64,000 bases of DNA from an uncultured Armatimonadota bacterium (GTDB lineage Bacteria; Armatimonadota; Fimbriimonadia; Fimbriimonadales; Fimbriimonadaceae): contig CAIYLG010000047.1 in NCBI GenBank assembly GCA_903927025.1, forward strand, positions 24,596 through 88,595, written 5' to 3'. Shown piece by piece: positions 54,413 to 62,117 of this stretch; the stretch's first letter is position 1; each line of letters starts with the position of its first letter. A program made the position numbers and the translations under genes. The notes under the pieces were generated by a model, which saw only the letters and a program-made list of their open reading frames with translations, searched no databases and had not been told where the DNA came from.

Positions 54413-54448
54413 GAAGCCCCAAGCAAGCGCTTGGGGCTTCTTTGTTTG
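54413..54448 (+). terminator. rho-independent terminator after the gene at 54011
   Basis: A perfect 12-bp stem (54413-54424 with 54429-54440) closes an AAGC loop and is followed by TTTGTTTG. It starts 25 nt after the stop at 54388. Confidence 0.92.
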
Positions 54449-54519
54449 TGATTCTTAAGTCGCCCGAACACGAACGGCGTTTGCGGTTCATTCTTAGGTC
54501 GCCATACCCTAATAGCGGC

Positions 54520-54525
54520 TAGAAT
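54520..54525 (+). promoter_or_regulatory. -10-like TAGAAT before the M1 peptidase gene
   Basis: TAGAAT ends 12 nt before the ATG at 54538. No clear -35 box and only a weak ribosome site are present. Confidence 0.45.
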
Positions 54526-54537
54526 GGGACTTCCAAG

Positions 54538-56874
54538 ATGAAGATCACGAGATTGCTGTGCCTGGCTGGGCTGTTGGCGGGCGCGACCTGCGGTTGGGCA
54601 GTGCCGATTGTCCACAACTATGACCTTAAGAACGTGCTTTGGAAGCTGTCGTTCTCGATGGACAGGGGCACGATTTTGGGCGAGGTGACCAATACGGTGA
54701 CCATGCTTGAGGACAGCCCTGAGGTCGAGTTTCACTCTTCTGATCTGACAATCCTGGACGTCTTCGTCAACAGCAAAGAGGCAGGCTTTCATGTCACCGA
54801 AGGCAAATTGGCGGTCACCTTGCCATCGTCCCACGTAGCAGGCAAAACCCTCAAGATTCGAACTCTCTACAAGGGTTCTCCTGTGAGCGGACTCTATTTT
54901 GTCCCTGCGGCTCATGCCTTTCCGGCCAAGACAGGGATGATCTACACCCAGGGGCAGGGCGAAGACAACCATTACTGGCTGCCCACCTACGATTACCCAG
55001 ATGATAAGGCGACGACCGAATGCTTCGTCACGGTGCCAGCTAAGTGGACGGCTGTTTCCAACGGCAAGCTGATGGATGTGGCCAACAGCGGCAACACACG
55101 CATCTTCCATTGGAAAATGGATCAGCCGTACTCAACCTATCTCATCACGCTGGTGGCGGGGGAATATGTCCGCGGCGGCGATACCTGGCACGGAATTCCA
55201 GTCGACTACTACGTTCCGCCAGGATTGGAAGCTCAGGGCAAGGCATCCTTTGCGGTGACGTCGAGGATGATCGACAGCTACTCTCGCCTCACGGGAGTGG
55301 ATTACCCCTATGCCAAATTTGCCCAGGAAGTGGTGGGGGACTTTATGTTTGGCGGAATGGAGAACGTCACCGCCGTCACTCAGACGATTCGCACCCTCCA
55401 CGCCGCTGGCACCGAGCCGCTTAATGATTCCACTTACCTAGTGGCCCACGAACTGGCTCACCATTGGTTTGGCGACCTGATTACCTGCAGAACCTGGGAG
55501 CACAGTTGGCTGAATGAAGGGTTTGCCACAACCCTGCCGATGTACTACATCCGGGAGACTCGTGGTCTGGATGCTTTCGACATGAGCCGGTACCGGAACT
55601 TTGAGGGTGCCGTGGACACCTTCGGATCCCGAGGCAGAAAGGATGTGCCTGGGGAAGCTGGCTCAGTGAAGACCATCTCCATGGGCTCCGTGTACGACGG
55701 AGGAAGCTCCCGAATCCTCATGCTGATGCACAAGTTGGGCGGAAGCGTGTTTTGGCACGGCATCCATGAGTTCTTAGAAACGTACAAGTTCCAGCCCGTG
55801 ACCACGGCGCAGTTCTTCGAAGTTATGAGCCGGATTTCTCGCCAGGATCTCAGCGAATTTGAAAAGCAGTGGTTCCACACGGCGGCGACGCCATCGCTGA
55901 CCGCCACGGTTATCGATGGGGATCTTATCGTTGACCAGTACCAGCCTTACTACACCCTCGACATCCCGGTCTGGATTCTGGATGGCACCACCTGGGTCAA
56001 GAAGGGGTTTCACATCGAAGGAGCCCAATCGAAGCTCCATCTCGGAGAGTTGGCAGGGAAGCCTCTGCTCATCGACCCTGAAGTTTGGACTCCCATGGAA
56101 CTGCGTTATGGCATGCCGTATTCCGATAAGGATGTGTCGTCCCTTTATGCGAACGCCCCCAATGTCGCCTCCAAGGCTCGGATTATCTCTGAGCTATTCG
56201 ACTCTATTTCCGTGAATCAGCGAATTGCCATTGGCCAGGGCGAGAAGTACTTTGACCTGCTCACAGTGATGGCTCCTCACATTGGGCAGGACGGAATCCC
56301 ATTCCTGCTTCATCTCACTCATCATTCAGACGTGCGGGTGGTGAACGCTGCCGTCGTTGCCCTTGGGCACCTTAAACCCACTCCAGAAGTGCAGGCACGG
56401 CTCAAGGATCTCTCTGGGCGCCATCCGAACGAAACGCTGCGAGAGCGTGCGATGCAGGCGCGCCTCTCCACGACCGATGACATTTCGGTTGCCAATGAAG
56501 CTTGGGCGATGAAGGCGTTTGATGATGGATTCAGAGTGATGGCGCTGGACTGGTGGGGCACCCACGACGCAAATGCAGCCCGAAAAATGAGCCTTCAGGT
56601 TCTAAAGAACCCGGGAAGTGAGCCGCTAAGGGTGGCTGCGATCAAAGTTTTGGGAGTGGTCAAAGATTTGCCAGGAGAAACCGCCGTGTTCAAGGCTCTC
56701 CAGAAAGTTGCCATCGAAACGTCCTATGCCGCCCGAAATGCGGCCGTGAAAAGCCTGGGACTGCTCGGAAATCCAGACGCGCTGCCAACCCTGCAGAAGA
56801 TTGCGGCTCACGCGCCGAATGGCATCAAAGGCTCCGCAGCGGCGGCAATTGAAGTCCTAAAAAAGACCCCGTAA
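54538..56874 (+). CDS. secreted M1-family aminopeptidase-like metallopeptidase with HEAT-like C-terminus
   Basis: This zinc aminopeptidase has 778 aa and a signal peptide (LLCLAGLLAGATCGWA). The N-terminal beta domain is followed by the catalytic domain with the exopeptidase motif GGMEN (Glu275), zinc ligands His304 and His308 (HELAHHWFGD, catalytic Glu305) and the third ligand Glu327 (WLNEGFA). The C-terminal 230 residues contain repeated helical units like VVALGHLKPTPEV, VIKVLGVV and KSLGLLGNPDALPTL, as in HEAT repeats. It probably releases N-terminal amino acids from external peptides. It is followed by a lipoprotein gene with its own promoter. Confidence 0.93.
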   Translation: MKITRLLCLAGLLAGATCGWAVPIVHNYDLKNVLWKLSFSMDRGTILGEVTNTVTMLEDSPEVEFHSSDLTILDVFVNSKEAGFHVTEGKLAVTLPSSHVAGKTLKIRTLYKGSPVSGLYFVPAAHAFPAKTGMIYTQGQGEDNHYWLPTYDYPDDKATTECFVTVPAKWTAVSNGKLMDVANSGNTRIFHWKMDQPYSTYLITLVAGEYVRGGDTWHGIPVDYYVPPGLEAQGKASFAVTSRMIDSYSRLTGVDYPYAKFAQEVVGDFMFGGMENVTAVTQTIRTLHAAGTEPLNDSTYLVAHELAHHWFGDLITCRTWEHSWLNEGFATTLPMYYIRETRGLDAFDMSRYRNFEGAVDTFGSRGRKDVPGEAGSVKTISMGSVYDGGSSRILMLMHKLGGSVFWHGIHEFLETYKFQPVTTAQFFEVMSRISRQDLSEFEKQWFHTAATPSLTATVIDGDLIVDQYQPYYTLDIPVWILDGTTWVKKGFHIEGAQSKLHLGELAGKPLLIDPEVWTPMELRYGMPYSDKDVSSLYANAPNVASKARIISELFDSISVNQRIAIGQGEKYFDLLTVMAPHIGQDGIPFLLHLTHHSDVRVVNAAVVALGHLKPTPEVQARLKDLSGRHPNETLRERAMQARLSTTDDISVANEAWAMKAFDDGFRVMALDWWGTHDANAARKMSLQVLKNPGSEPLRVAAIKVLGVVKDLPGETAVFKALQKVAIETSYAARNAAVKSLGLLGNPDALPTLQKIAAHAPNGIKGSAAAAIEVLKKTP

Positions 56875-56901
56875 AGTCACGGCAGACGTTCCAATGAGTG
56901 A

Positions 56902-56907
56902 TAAGCT
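56902..56907 (+). promoter_or_regulatory. leaderless-type -10 element (TAAGCT) for the gene at 56914
   Basis: TAAGCT ends exactly 6 nt before the GTG at 56914. There is no ribosome site; the GTG start is supported by this spacing. Confidence 0.6.
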
Positions 56908-56913
56908 GAATCA

Positions 56914-57648
56914 GTGCTGAAGCGGTCCTTGCCCCTCATTGGATGTGCCGCGCTTCTCTCATCATGCGGAGGCGGCGGTGGTGTCCCCGCGACTCCGGTC
57001 GTGCCGACAAGTACCTACCGGTCCAATCAGGTTGGAGACTCTTGGACATACGCGCTGTCGATCAATCTGGGCAAGCTCGGTTCTGGAAAAGGAACTCTTC
57101 GCCACGGTCTCTCCACGGACACGTTCAACGGTCAGCCGGCTATTCGCGACTCAAATTCTCTGCAGTTCCTTCTGAAGTCTGGGCTCACCACTTCCTCCGG
57201 TTACTCCGTGATTTCCATGCAGGGAGCCCTAGTGGCCACCACCGTGAATGGCACCCTTTACCAAGTGACGGGAAACACCTTCAACACAGGTTCTTCCATT
57301 GACGGAAGCACCAACTCCAGTGGAGTGATCACGCTATCCAATGGCCAAACCTTGACCGAGACGTACAAGGTGGTTGGAACCGAGCTCTGCACGACCCCAA
57401 GCGGCACCTACAAGACTTGGGTTGTGAAGCAGACGGCCCTCGATTCCACCGGCATCCTCGATGAGTTCACCCTCTGGATCGCGCCCGAGACAGGAAGCTA
57501 CGTGAAGATCAGGGACGTCACCACCACCCTCATCGGCCCCGCTTACTCCTACACCGCAACCCTTACCTCCATGTCCGGCCCTCGCGTGCGGACCCCGGGC
57601 CCTAAATGGAGCGCAGAACTTCAGTCTGCAACCCGGCCGCGACTTTAG
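56914..57648 (+). CDS. lipoprotein of unknown function
   Basis: The 244-aa protein starts at GTG and has a lipoprotein signal ending in LLSSCGGGGG. The mature part is Ser/Thr/Gly-rich and beta-strand-like (VGDSWTYALSINLGKLGSG, TWVVKQTALDSTG). This resembles surface lipoproteins whose first line reads 'gDsWtY...', but I cannot name the family. The last 20 or so residues (RTPGPKWSAELQSATRPRL) are basic and unlike the rest, so the reading frame may run past an ancestral stop into intergenic DNA. Confidence 0.72.
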   Translation: MLKRSLPLIGCAALLSSCGGGGGVPATPVVPTSTYRSNQVGDSWTYALSINLGKLGSGKGTLRHGLSTDTFNGQPAIRDSNSLQFLLKSGLTTSSGYSVISMQGALVATTVNGTLYQVTGNTFNTGSSIDGSTNSSGVITLSNGQTLTETYKVVGTELCTTPSGTYKTWVVKQTALDSTGILDEFTLWIAPETGSYVKIRDVTTTLIGPAYSYTATLTSMSGPRVRTPGPKWSAELQSATRPRL

Positions 57649-57690
57649 CCGCGCGCCACGCAGTCCCGACGAGCATACAAATCCATCCCA

Positions 57691-57721
57691 TGCCCTTCCT
57701 CTCGGCGAGCGAAAGGAAGAG
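57691..57721. terminator. imperfect hairpin between convergent genes
   Basis: CTTCC and a following TCTCG pair with CGAAAGGAAG with one mismatch, loop GCGAG. It lies between the lipoprotein gene and the convergent copper-monooxygenase-like gene. There is no good T run, so the role is uncertain. Confidence 0.3.
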
Positions 57722-57736
57722 AGATTCAGTTTTGGA

Positions 57737-59293
57737 CTACTTGATCGATCGCGTCATCTTGGCGAACTCGTCTCGACTCATTTTGGTCTTGTCCGTTTTC
57801 GCAAAGAAGGCGAGGGCCATCTTGGCCTGTTTCGTTGGATCCTGCTTGGCCTTGGTGGGGTCTTCGAGGGCGCTTTGGAAGAAGTCGATCACGTCGGACA
57901 GTTCCGTTACGTCCAGATAACCGTCGTGGTTGGCGTCGAAGTGGTCGAAGATCTTGTTGATCGTCAGTTCCCGATGGCTGGACATCAGCCCCTTCATATC
58001 GGTGCCGTACTGACCCTTGGTGATGTGCTCGTCGTCAAACGTGTAGCTGAAGAAGGCAAAGCACATCTCGTTGGTGGTCTGCTCGCCGAACACCACTTTC
58101 TTGGGTGGATTGTTGGGGTTATGCGGGTTGTCTGAACTGTTGTCGTAATGGGCGACAAGGTCCAGATGGGTTCCCTTTGGCAGATGCACTGGCTGCTTGT
58201 AGGCGTACCGAGTCTGCCAGTTGAAGTCGTAAGGCTCCACGTGGATCAGTTCCTTCTTCTCGCCTGTAGGCAGGGTTGCGGTCACGGTCATGTCGTGGCC
58301 GAGAAGGTGCATGTGAGGGATCACATCAAGGAGGGTCACGTCGGCAGGCAAATCGACATCGGCCTTGACCTCGTATCGCTTTTCGCCTGGCTTGATGCTG
58401 ATCAGCTCATTGTCAACTGATTCCCAGCGCACGCTCTTGTCGACTGGGCCAGTCGCAAACTTGAGGCCGACCTGCGTCTGGTCCTCTTCCGCTTTGCCGT
58501 CCTTGTGATAGTGAACCTGAATGACGATGTCCGCACCCTTTGGGAGCAAAATGGCATCACCAGCGGGGAGTGTCTGATACTGAAGGCCCGGTGCCCAGCC
58601 GCCCAGCGTTCCCGCAGGGACAAAGCCTGGGCCGCCAAAGGACACGTAGCCTGGCTTGCCATCTTTGCCATCCTTCTTTCGGGCAACACCGCTCTTATCG
58701 AGGTAGATGATCACGTGGTGGACCACGTGTCGGTTGCCTGGCTTCACCTCAATACTGGTGACATATCGGTCTGCCGTGAAGCTGGAGGGGATCACAAAGC
58801 ATCGATACTCGTCAGCGCCCTCCGCACCCACCTGGTAAGCGGCGGGAGGCTTGGCGACCATATCGGGAAGCCCCATTCCCCAACCTGGCGTGTAGGTAGG
58901 TGGCTTGGGTGCCTTGGCGAGGTCACCCTTTGGCGCTCCCCCGGCGGCCCAATCATTCAGAGTCTGGATCTGGGCAGGAGTCAAGGTTCGGTCATTGGCG
59001 AACTCACCGTGGGAAACCGCCTGCCAGGGTGGCATGTACTTTTGGGAAACGGCAGCGGCAAGGGTTGGGGCCTTGGCCCGCGCATCCTCATAGCTCATCA
59101 AGTTGAACGGCGCAACTTCTCCCTGGTGGTGGCAAGGCGAACATTTGGAGTAAAGAATTGGGGCAACGTCCTTGGAGAAGGTCGGCACCGGCTTCTTGGG
59201 CGCATGCTTCTCCTTGGCCGGAGATCCTGGCATCACAGCCAAGCAGATCACGGCGCAACCGCCAGTCAGAGACGAGTATTTGAGCAGGTTCAT
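57737..59293 (-). CDS. cytochrome c / copper type II monooxygenase-like protein with C-terminal EF-hand
   Basis: The 518-aa secreted protein has an N-terminal membrane/signal segment (SLTGGCAVICLAVMPGS) and a heme c site (CSPCHHQGE near residue 50). A copper-dependent monooxygenase-like double domain contains the CuH-type HVVHHVIIYLD and the CuM-type PHMHLLGHDM, as in PHM/DBH-like enzymes. Near the C-terminus is a perfect EF-hand (DANHDGYLDVTE). No substrate is known. The ATG at 59293 overlaps the upstream redoxin gene stop (ATGA), so it is coupled to it. The frame could start at 59320, but 59293 gives a normal signal. Confidence 0.85.
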   Translation of the reverse strand: MNLLKYSSLTGGCAVICLAVMPGSPAKEKHAPKKPVPTFSKDVAPILYSKCSPCHHQGEVAPFNLMSYEDARAKAPTLAAAVSQKYMPPWQAVSHGEFANDRTLTPAQIQTLNDWAAGGAPKGDLAKAPKPPTYTPGWGMGLPDMVAKPPAAYQVGAEGADEYRCFVIPSSFTADRYVTSIEVKPGNRHVVHHVIIYLDKSGVARKKDGKDGKPGYVSFGGPGFVPAGTLGGWAPGLQYQTLPAGDAILLPKGADIVIQVHYHKDGKAEEDQTQVGLKFATGPVDKSVRWESVDNELISIKPGEKRYEVKADVDLPADVTLLDVIPHMHLLGHDMTVTATLPTGEKKELIHVEPYDFNWQTRYAYKQPVHLPKGTHLDLVAHYDNSSDNPHNPNNPPKKVVFGEQTTNEMCFAFFSYTFDDEHITKGQYGTDMKGLMSSHRELTINKIFDHFDANHDGYLDVTELSDVIDFFQSALEDPTKAKQDPTKQAKMALAFFAKTDKTKMSRDEFAKMTRSIK

Positions 59294-59820
59294 TTTGAGT
59301 TCGGGAATACGATAAAGCATCCGACAGGAGGGCCTGCGGCCGGCTTTGGCTTTTTGTGGGCGAGCACGTCTTCCAGCGCCTTTGCCAGATCGTGGGATGT
59401 TGGAGTCGGCCGCTGCTGCCCGAGAGACAGGTAGCGGTTGTCAATGCGTCCAGAGTACACCGGAACACCGGCAGAGTCAAACACGACTGCCTGAGGAGTT
59501 ACGGTTGCCTTGCACTCTGCCGAAAGCTTCGCCTGCGGATCCATTCGGATTTCAGCATTGGAGATTGAGAACTCCTTCGCATGACTTCTTGCTTCTGCCG
59601 GAGACAGCCTAAGATCGCAGTACACCAGCACAAACTTGACCTTGGACCCAAATCGACGCTCAAGTCTGCCAATTTCCGGCGAGTAGGCGTTGCAGATCGG
59701 ACAGTCGTGACTGATGAACAGCAGCGCCGTCGGCTTGCCGTGCGACTCCGGTCTCATTGCGACGCTCGCAGGAGAATGGAGGACGGCCACGCACGCCGAA
59801 GCGGCACAAAGGGCAAACAT
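59290..59820 (-). CDS. exported thioredoxin-like (redoxin) protein
   Basis: The 176-aa protein has a signal peptide (FALCAASACVAVLHSPASVA) and a thioredoxin fold of AhpC/redoxin type. The active site is CPIC (FISHDCPICNAYSPEI), followed by VTPQAVVFDSAGVPVYSGRID. Such redoxins are often paired with the cytochrome/copper monooxygenase protein encoded next. They probably keep disulfides or metal-site cysteines reduced, which is inference. It has a CPIC instead of CxxC-GC type site. It is the first gene of a two-gene operon. Confidence 0.85.
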   Translation of the reverse strand: MFALCAASACVAVLHSPASVAMRPESHGKPTALLFISHDCPICNAYSPEIGRLERRFGSKVKFVLVYCDLRLSPAEARSHAKEFSISNAEIRMDPQAKLSAECKATVTPQAVVFDSAGVPVYSGRIDNRYLSLGQQRPTPTSHDLAKALEDVLAHKKPKPAAGPPVGCFIVFPNSK

Positions 59821-59886
59821 GACTTGCTCTTTCTACCGCAGCGAACGCAGCAAGGGTTTCAAAACCCTTTGATCTTCGCCAAAGGT

Positions 59887-60483
59887 TTACAAAGGCTTCT
59901 TTCGGTCAATGATGCTGTCGATGATGCCGTACTCCTTCGCCTGGTCCGCAGACATCCAATAATCGCGGTCGCAATCCTGACGAATCTGCTCAATCGGCTT
60001 GCCCGTTCGGCGGCTCATGATATCCAGATAGGTGTCGAACGAGCGGTGCATCTCTTCCAGATAGATCCGGGCATCCGCCATCGAACCCCGATATCCGCCG
60101 CTGGCCTGATGAATCATGATCCTGGCGTTGGGCATTGCATATCGCTTCCCTGGAGTTCCTGCGACCAGCAGAGTCGTAGCCATCGACGCCGCCATGCCGA
60201 CGCAGGTGGTGGCGACATCACACTGCACGTGAGTCATCACATCGAAGATCGCCAGCCCTGCAGACATGCTTCCGCCTGGCGAGTTGATATAGACGTCGAT
60301 ATCCTTATCCGGGCTCTCTTTCTCCAGGAAGAGGAACTCAGCAATAACCAGATTGGCGAGGGAGTCTGTGATCTCATCCCCAATAAAGATGATTCGATCC
60401 TTCAGAAGACGGGAAAAGATATCGTAGGCCCGCTCTCCTCGAGGAGACTGCTCAACGACCATGGGCACGACTGAACCTGTCAC
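59887..60483 (-). CDS. clpP: ATP-dependent Clp protease proteolytic subunit ClpP
   Basis: This is the serine peptidase ring of the Clp protease. It has 198 aa with the catalytic triad Ser100 (GMAASMA), His125 (IMIHQAS) and Asp174 (CDRDYWMS). [21 protein letters not shown] is a typical N-terminus after processing. The start is GTG, overlapping the SRPBCC stop by 4 nt; an internal ATG at 60462 is an alternative. No clpX, tig or other clp gene is nearby. A paralogous clpP elsewhere in the genome is likely but cannot be seen. Confidence 0.95.
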   Translation of the reverse strand: MTGSVVPMVVEQSPRGERAYDIFSRLLKDRIIFIGDEITDSLANLVIAEFLFLEKESPDKDIDVYINSPGGSMSAGLAIFDVMTHVQCDVATTCVGMAASMATTLLVAGTPGKRYAMPNARIMIHQASGGYRGSMADARIYLEEMHRSFDTYLDIMSRRTGKPIEQIRQDCDRDYWMSADQAKEYGIIDSIIDRKKPL

Positions 60484-61001
60484 TTTGGCTCCTCCTGCCT
60501 AAAGCCGGCTCGGGCGAGAGCAGGCTCTTGGGTCGATTCTGGGTCCTCTGCAACGTAGACAATGGGAACCCGCGGGTAGCGGTCCATGAGCAGCAGCATC
60601 GCCGAAAGCGGGCCCGCTAGGAGTTCTGGCCAGTTGGCACTCGCCTCAATCTGCATCGGCGCGTTGACTGCCGCATCCACTCGATGCTCTAGCGTCAGGA
60701 GTGTGCCCCCGTCCTTTGGCTTCAACGTCCAGCAGACCACCGATGCCCCCGCCTCTCCATCATCCTCTTGGTCTTGCCAGGTGTAGCTGAGCCGATGCGG
60801 CCTGTCAGCCTCCAGGACGACTCCCTCCACTTTGGAGAGCCTAGCCGATTCGTCCGATCCGAACGAAAAGCGAAACCCGACTCTGGGTTCAAATTCAGTC
60901 GGCATCAGCCATTTGGAAAGGGCTCCAGAGTCCGTAAGAGCCTTCCAGACTTGCTCCGGGGAGTGGGGGTAGAACGCTTCAAATCGCAGGTTGTTGTTCA
61001 T
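60480..61001 (-). CDS. SRPBCC/AHSA1-domain protein
   Basis: The 173-aa protein has an Aha1/START-like fold: [37 protein letters not shown], and [14 protein letters not shown]. These small ligand-binding proteins are often regulated by a neighbouring ArsR regulator. Starts at 61022 and 61043 are possible, but the ATG at 61001 has AAGGAG 10 nt upstream and avoids overlap with arsR. It ends 4 nt into clpP. Confidence 0.87.
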   Translation of the reverse strand: MNNNLRFEAFYPHSPEQVWKALTDSGALSKWLMPTEFEPRVGFRFSFGSDESARLSKVEGVVLEADRPHRLSYTWQDQEDDGEAGASVVCWTLKPKDGGTLLTLEHRVDAAVNAPMQIEASANWPELLAGPLSAMLLLMDRYPRVPIVYVAEDPESTQEPALARAGFRQEEPK

Positions 61002-61005
61002 CTCG

Positions 61006-61353
61006 CTATGGCTCCTTGTCATCGCTTTGGTGCGGGGCTTCATCCAGGTACTGCCCCAGTTGACTGAGTCTGCCCGCCCAGAAGGGTTCGTAGAAGGTCA
61101 ACCACTCTTCCACCAGCCGCAACGGCTCCGGGTTCAGGCTGTAGATCCTCTGCTTGCCTTGCTTCCGCTGATTCACCAGCCCCGCCTGCCGCAGGACAGT
61201 CAGGTGTTGGGAAACGGCAGACAGAGTCATGTCAAACGACTCTGCCAGTTCCATCACCGGCGTTTCCTTCTTGGCGAGCATCGCCAGCATCGCGCGCCTG
61301 GAAGGAGCCGCGATCGCCGCGAAGACATCATCCATTCGGGTTGAGGTCGTCAT
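61006..61353 (-). CDS. ArsR-family transcriptional regulator
   Basis: The 115-aa winged-helix protein has IAAPSRRAMLAMLAKKETPV, the recognition-helix region FDMTLSAVSQHLTVLRQAGLV and the wing NQRKQGKQRIYSL. No metal-binding Cys pair is seen, so it is probably not a metal sensor. It is first of an operon with SRPBCC and clpP genes. It likely regulates its own operon, as ArsR proteins paired with SRPBCC proteins generally do. Confidence 0.92.
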   Translation of the reverse strand: MTTSTRMDDVFAAIAAPSRRAMLAMLAKKETPVMELAESFDMTLSAVSQHLTVLRQAGLVNQRKQGKQRIYSLNPEPLRLVEEWLTFYEPFWAGRLSQLGQYLDEAPHQSDDKEP

Positions 61354-61359
61354 AGTCCC

Positions 61360-61365
61360 ATTATA
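61360..61365 (-). promoter_or_regulatory. leaderless-type -10 element (TATAAT) for arsR operon
   Basis: On the minus strand a perfect TATAAT ends exactly 6 nt before the arsR ATG. The -35 region at 17-nt spacing (TTACAT) is a weak match. There is no ribosome site. Confidence 0.7.
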
Positions 61366-61385
61366 TTTAAGATTTTTCTAAAATG

Positions 61386-61605
61386 TAAGCGCCTTTGGCA
61401 AAATAATTCTCGATGGATGTTGGATGCCATGCTCCAATCGCGCCAATGGCGTCGTTTCTGCTGAGCCAAGGGTTACTCGGGCAAAGCCCGGGTTACCCTG
61501 GTATGACGGGTCCGCCATCGATCCAACACCAACGGTGTTGTTTCTCCGGAAACGCGGGAGCGGATCCTTCGCAGAAGCGCCCCCGTTGGGGGCAAAAGCC
61601 TTTGG
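61386..61605. repeat. cluster of short hairpins, probable REP-like intergenic repeat
   Basis: The gap between arsR and the DinB gene holds at least three tight hairpins with 3-nt loops: 61478-61490 (CGGGC/GCCCG, loop AAA), 61524-61540 (CAACACC/GGTGTTG, loop AAC) and 61579-61593 (GCCCCC/GGGGGC, loop GTT). GCCTTTGGC occurs twice, at 61391 and about 61597. This looks like a repetitive palindromic element. Other copies would be needed to prove it. Confidence 0.5.
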
Positions 61606-61615
61606 CGTGTCCACC

Positions 61616-62077
61616 CTAGTTCCAGTGCCAGCCATCGTCGCCGAGCATGGTTTGGATGTAGTTCAGCTGGCCGGAGTGGTACCAAATGTGGCTCGCCATA
61701 AATCGGCACCGTTCAAAGACGTTGGTCTCGCCGTGCTCGGTGGTGATCTTTCGTTCCAGATCGACCTCGCTCATCGCATCAATGGTGGCAACAATTTTGT
61801 CCATCGAGGTCTTAAACGACTCAATGACCACTTCCTTGGTCCGAGCATCTTCGGGCGCGGTAATCCAGCCATCGGGCCAATCAAACAGCGGTTCGCCTCG
61901 AAGGGTGAGTCCGATGTGATCGTTGACCAAATTCACCTCGAACACCACGTCCGCCACGGTGCGAGTTTTGGGGCCGAACGACTTATCAAAGGCCTCTTCC
62001 GGGAGTGCCTCCAAGTCCTTCAAAAGCATTCTGTAAGCGCCTTTCAGACTGCCTAAGGCAACCGGCTTTATTTCCAT
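61616..62077 (-). CDS. DinB-family protein
   Basis: The 153-aa four-helix-bundle protein has a His in VNDHIGL (helix 2) and the pair HIWYH near the C-terminus, which form the usual DinB metal site. The C-terminal segment HIWYHSGQLNYIQTMLGDD is typical. DinB/YfiT-like proteins often act as thiol-dependent metal enzymes, but the substrate here is unknown. The start is supported by TAGTCT at the leaderless distance. Confidence 0.85.
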   Translation of the reverse strand: MEIKPVALGSLKGAYRMLLKDLEALPEEAFDKSFGPKTRTVADVVFEVNLVNDHIGLTLRGEPLFDWPDGWITAPEDARTKEVVIESFKTSMDKIVATIDAMSEVDLERKITTEHGETNVFERCRFMASHIWYHSGQLNYIQTMLGDDGWHWN

Positions 62078-62083
62078 CGCGCC

Positions 62084-62089
62084 AGACTA
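62084..62089 (-). promoter_or_regulatory. leaderless-type -10 element (TAGTCT) for the DinB gene
   Basis: On the minus strand TAGTCT ends exactly 6 nt before the ATG at 62077. There is no ribosome site. Confidence 0.6.
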
Positions 62090-62117
62090 CCCAAGCCCAC
62101 TAGGTGCCTTTCAAACC

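Noticed and set aside
58505..59434. 309-codon plus-strand frame opposite the copper-monooxygenase-like gene
   Set aside because: It is antisense to a protein with heme and copper motifs.
59581..60474. 297-codon plus-strand frame opposite clpP and the redoxin gene
   Set aside because: It spans two convincing minus-strand genes and the gap between them.
61378..61635. 85-codon minus-strand frame in the arsR-dinB gap
   Set aside because: It is made of the hairpin repeat and overlaps the end of the DinB gene. It is better explained as repeat DNA.
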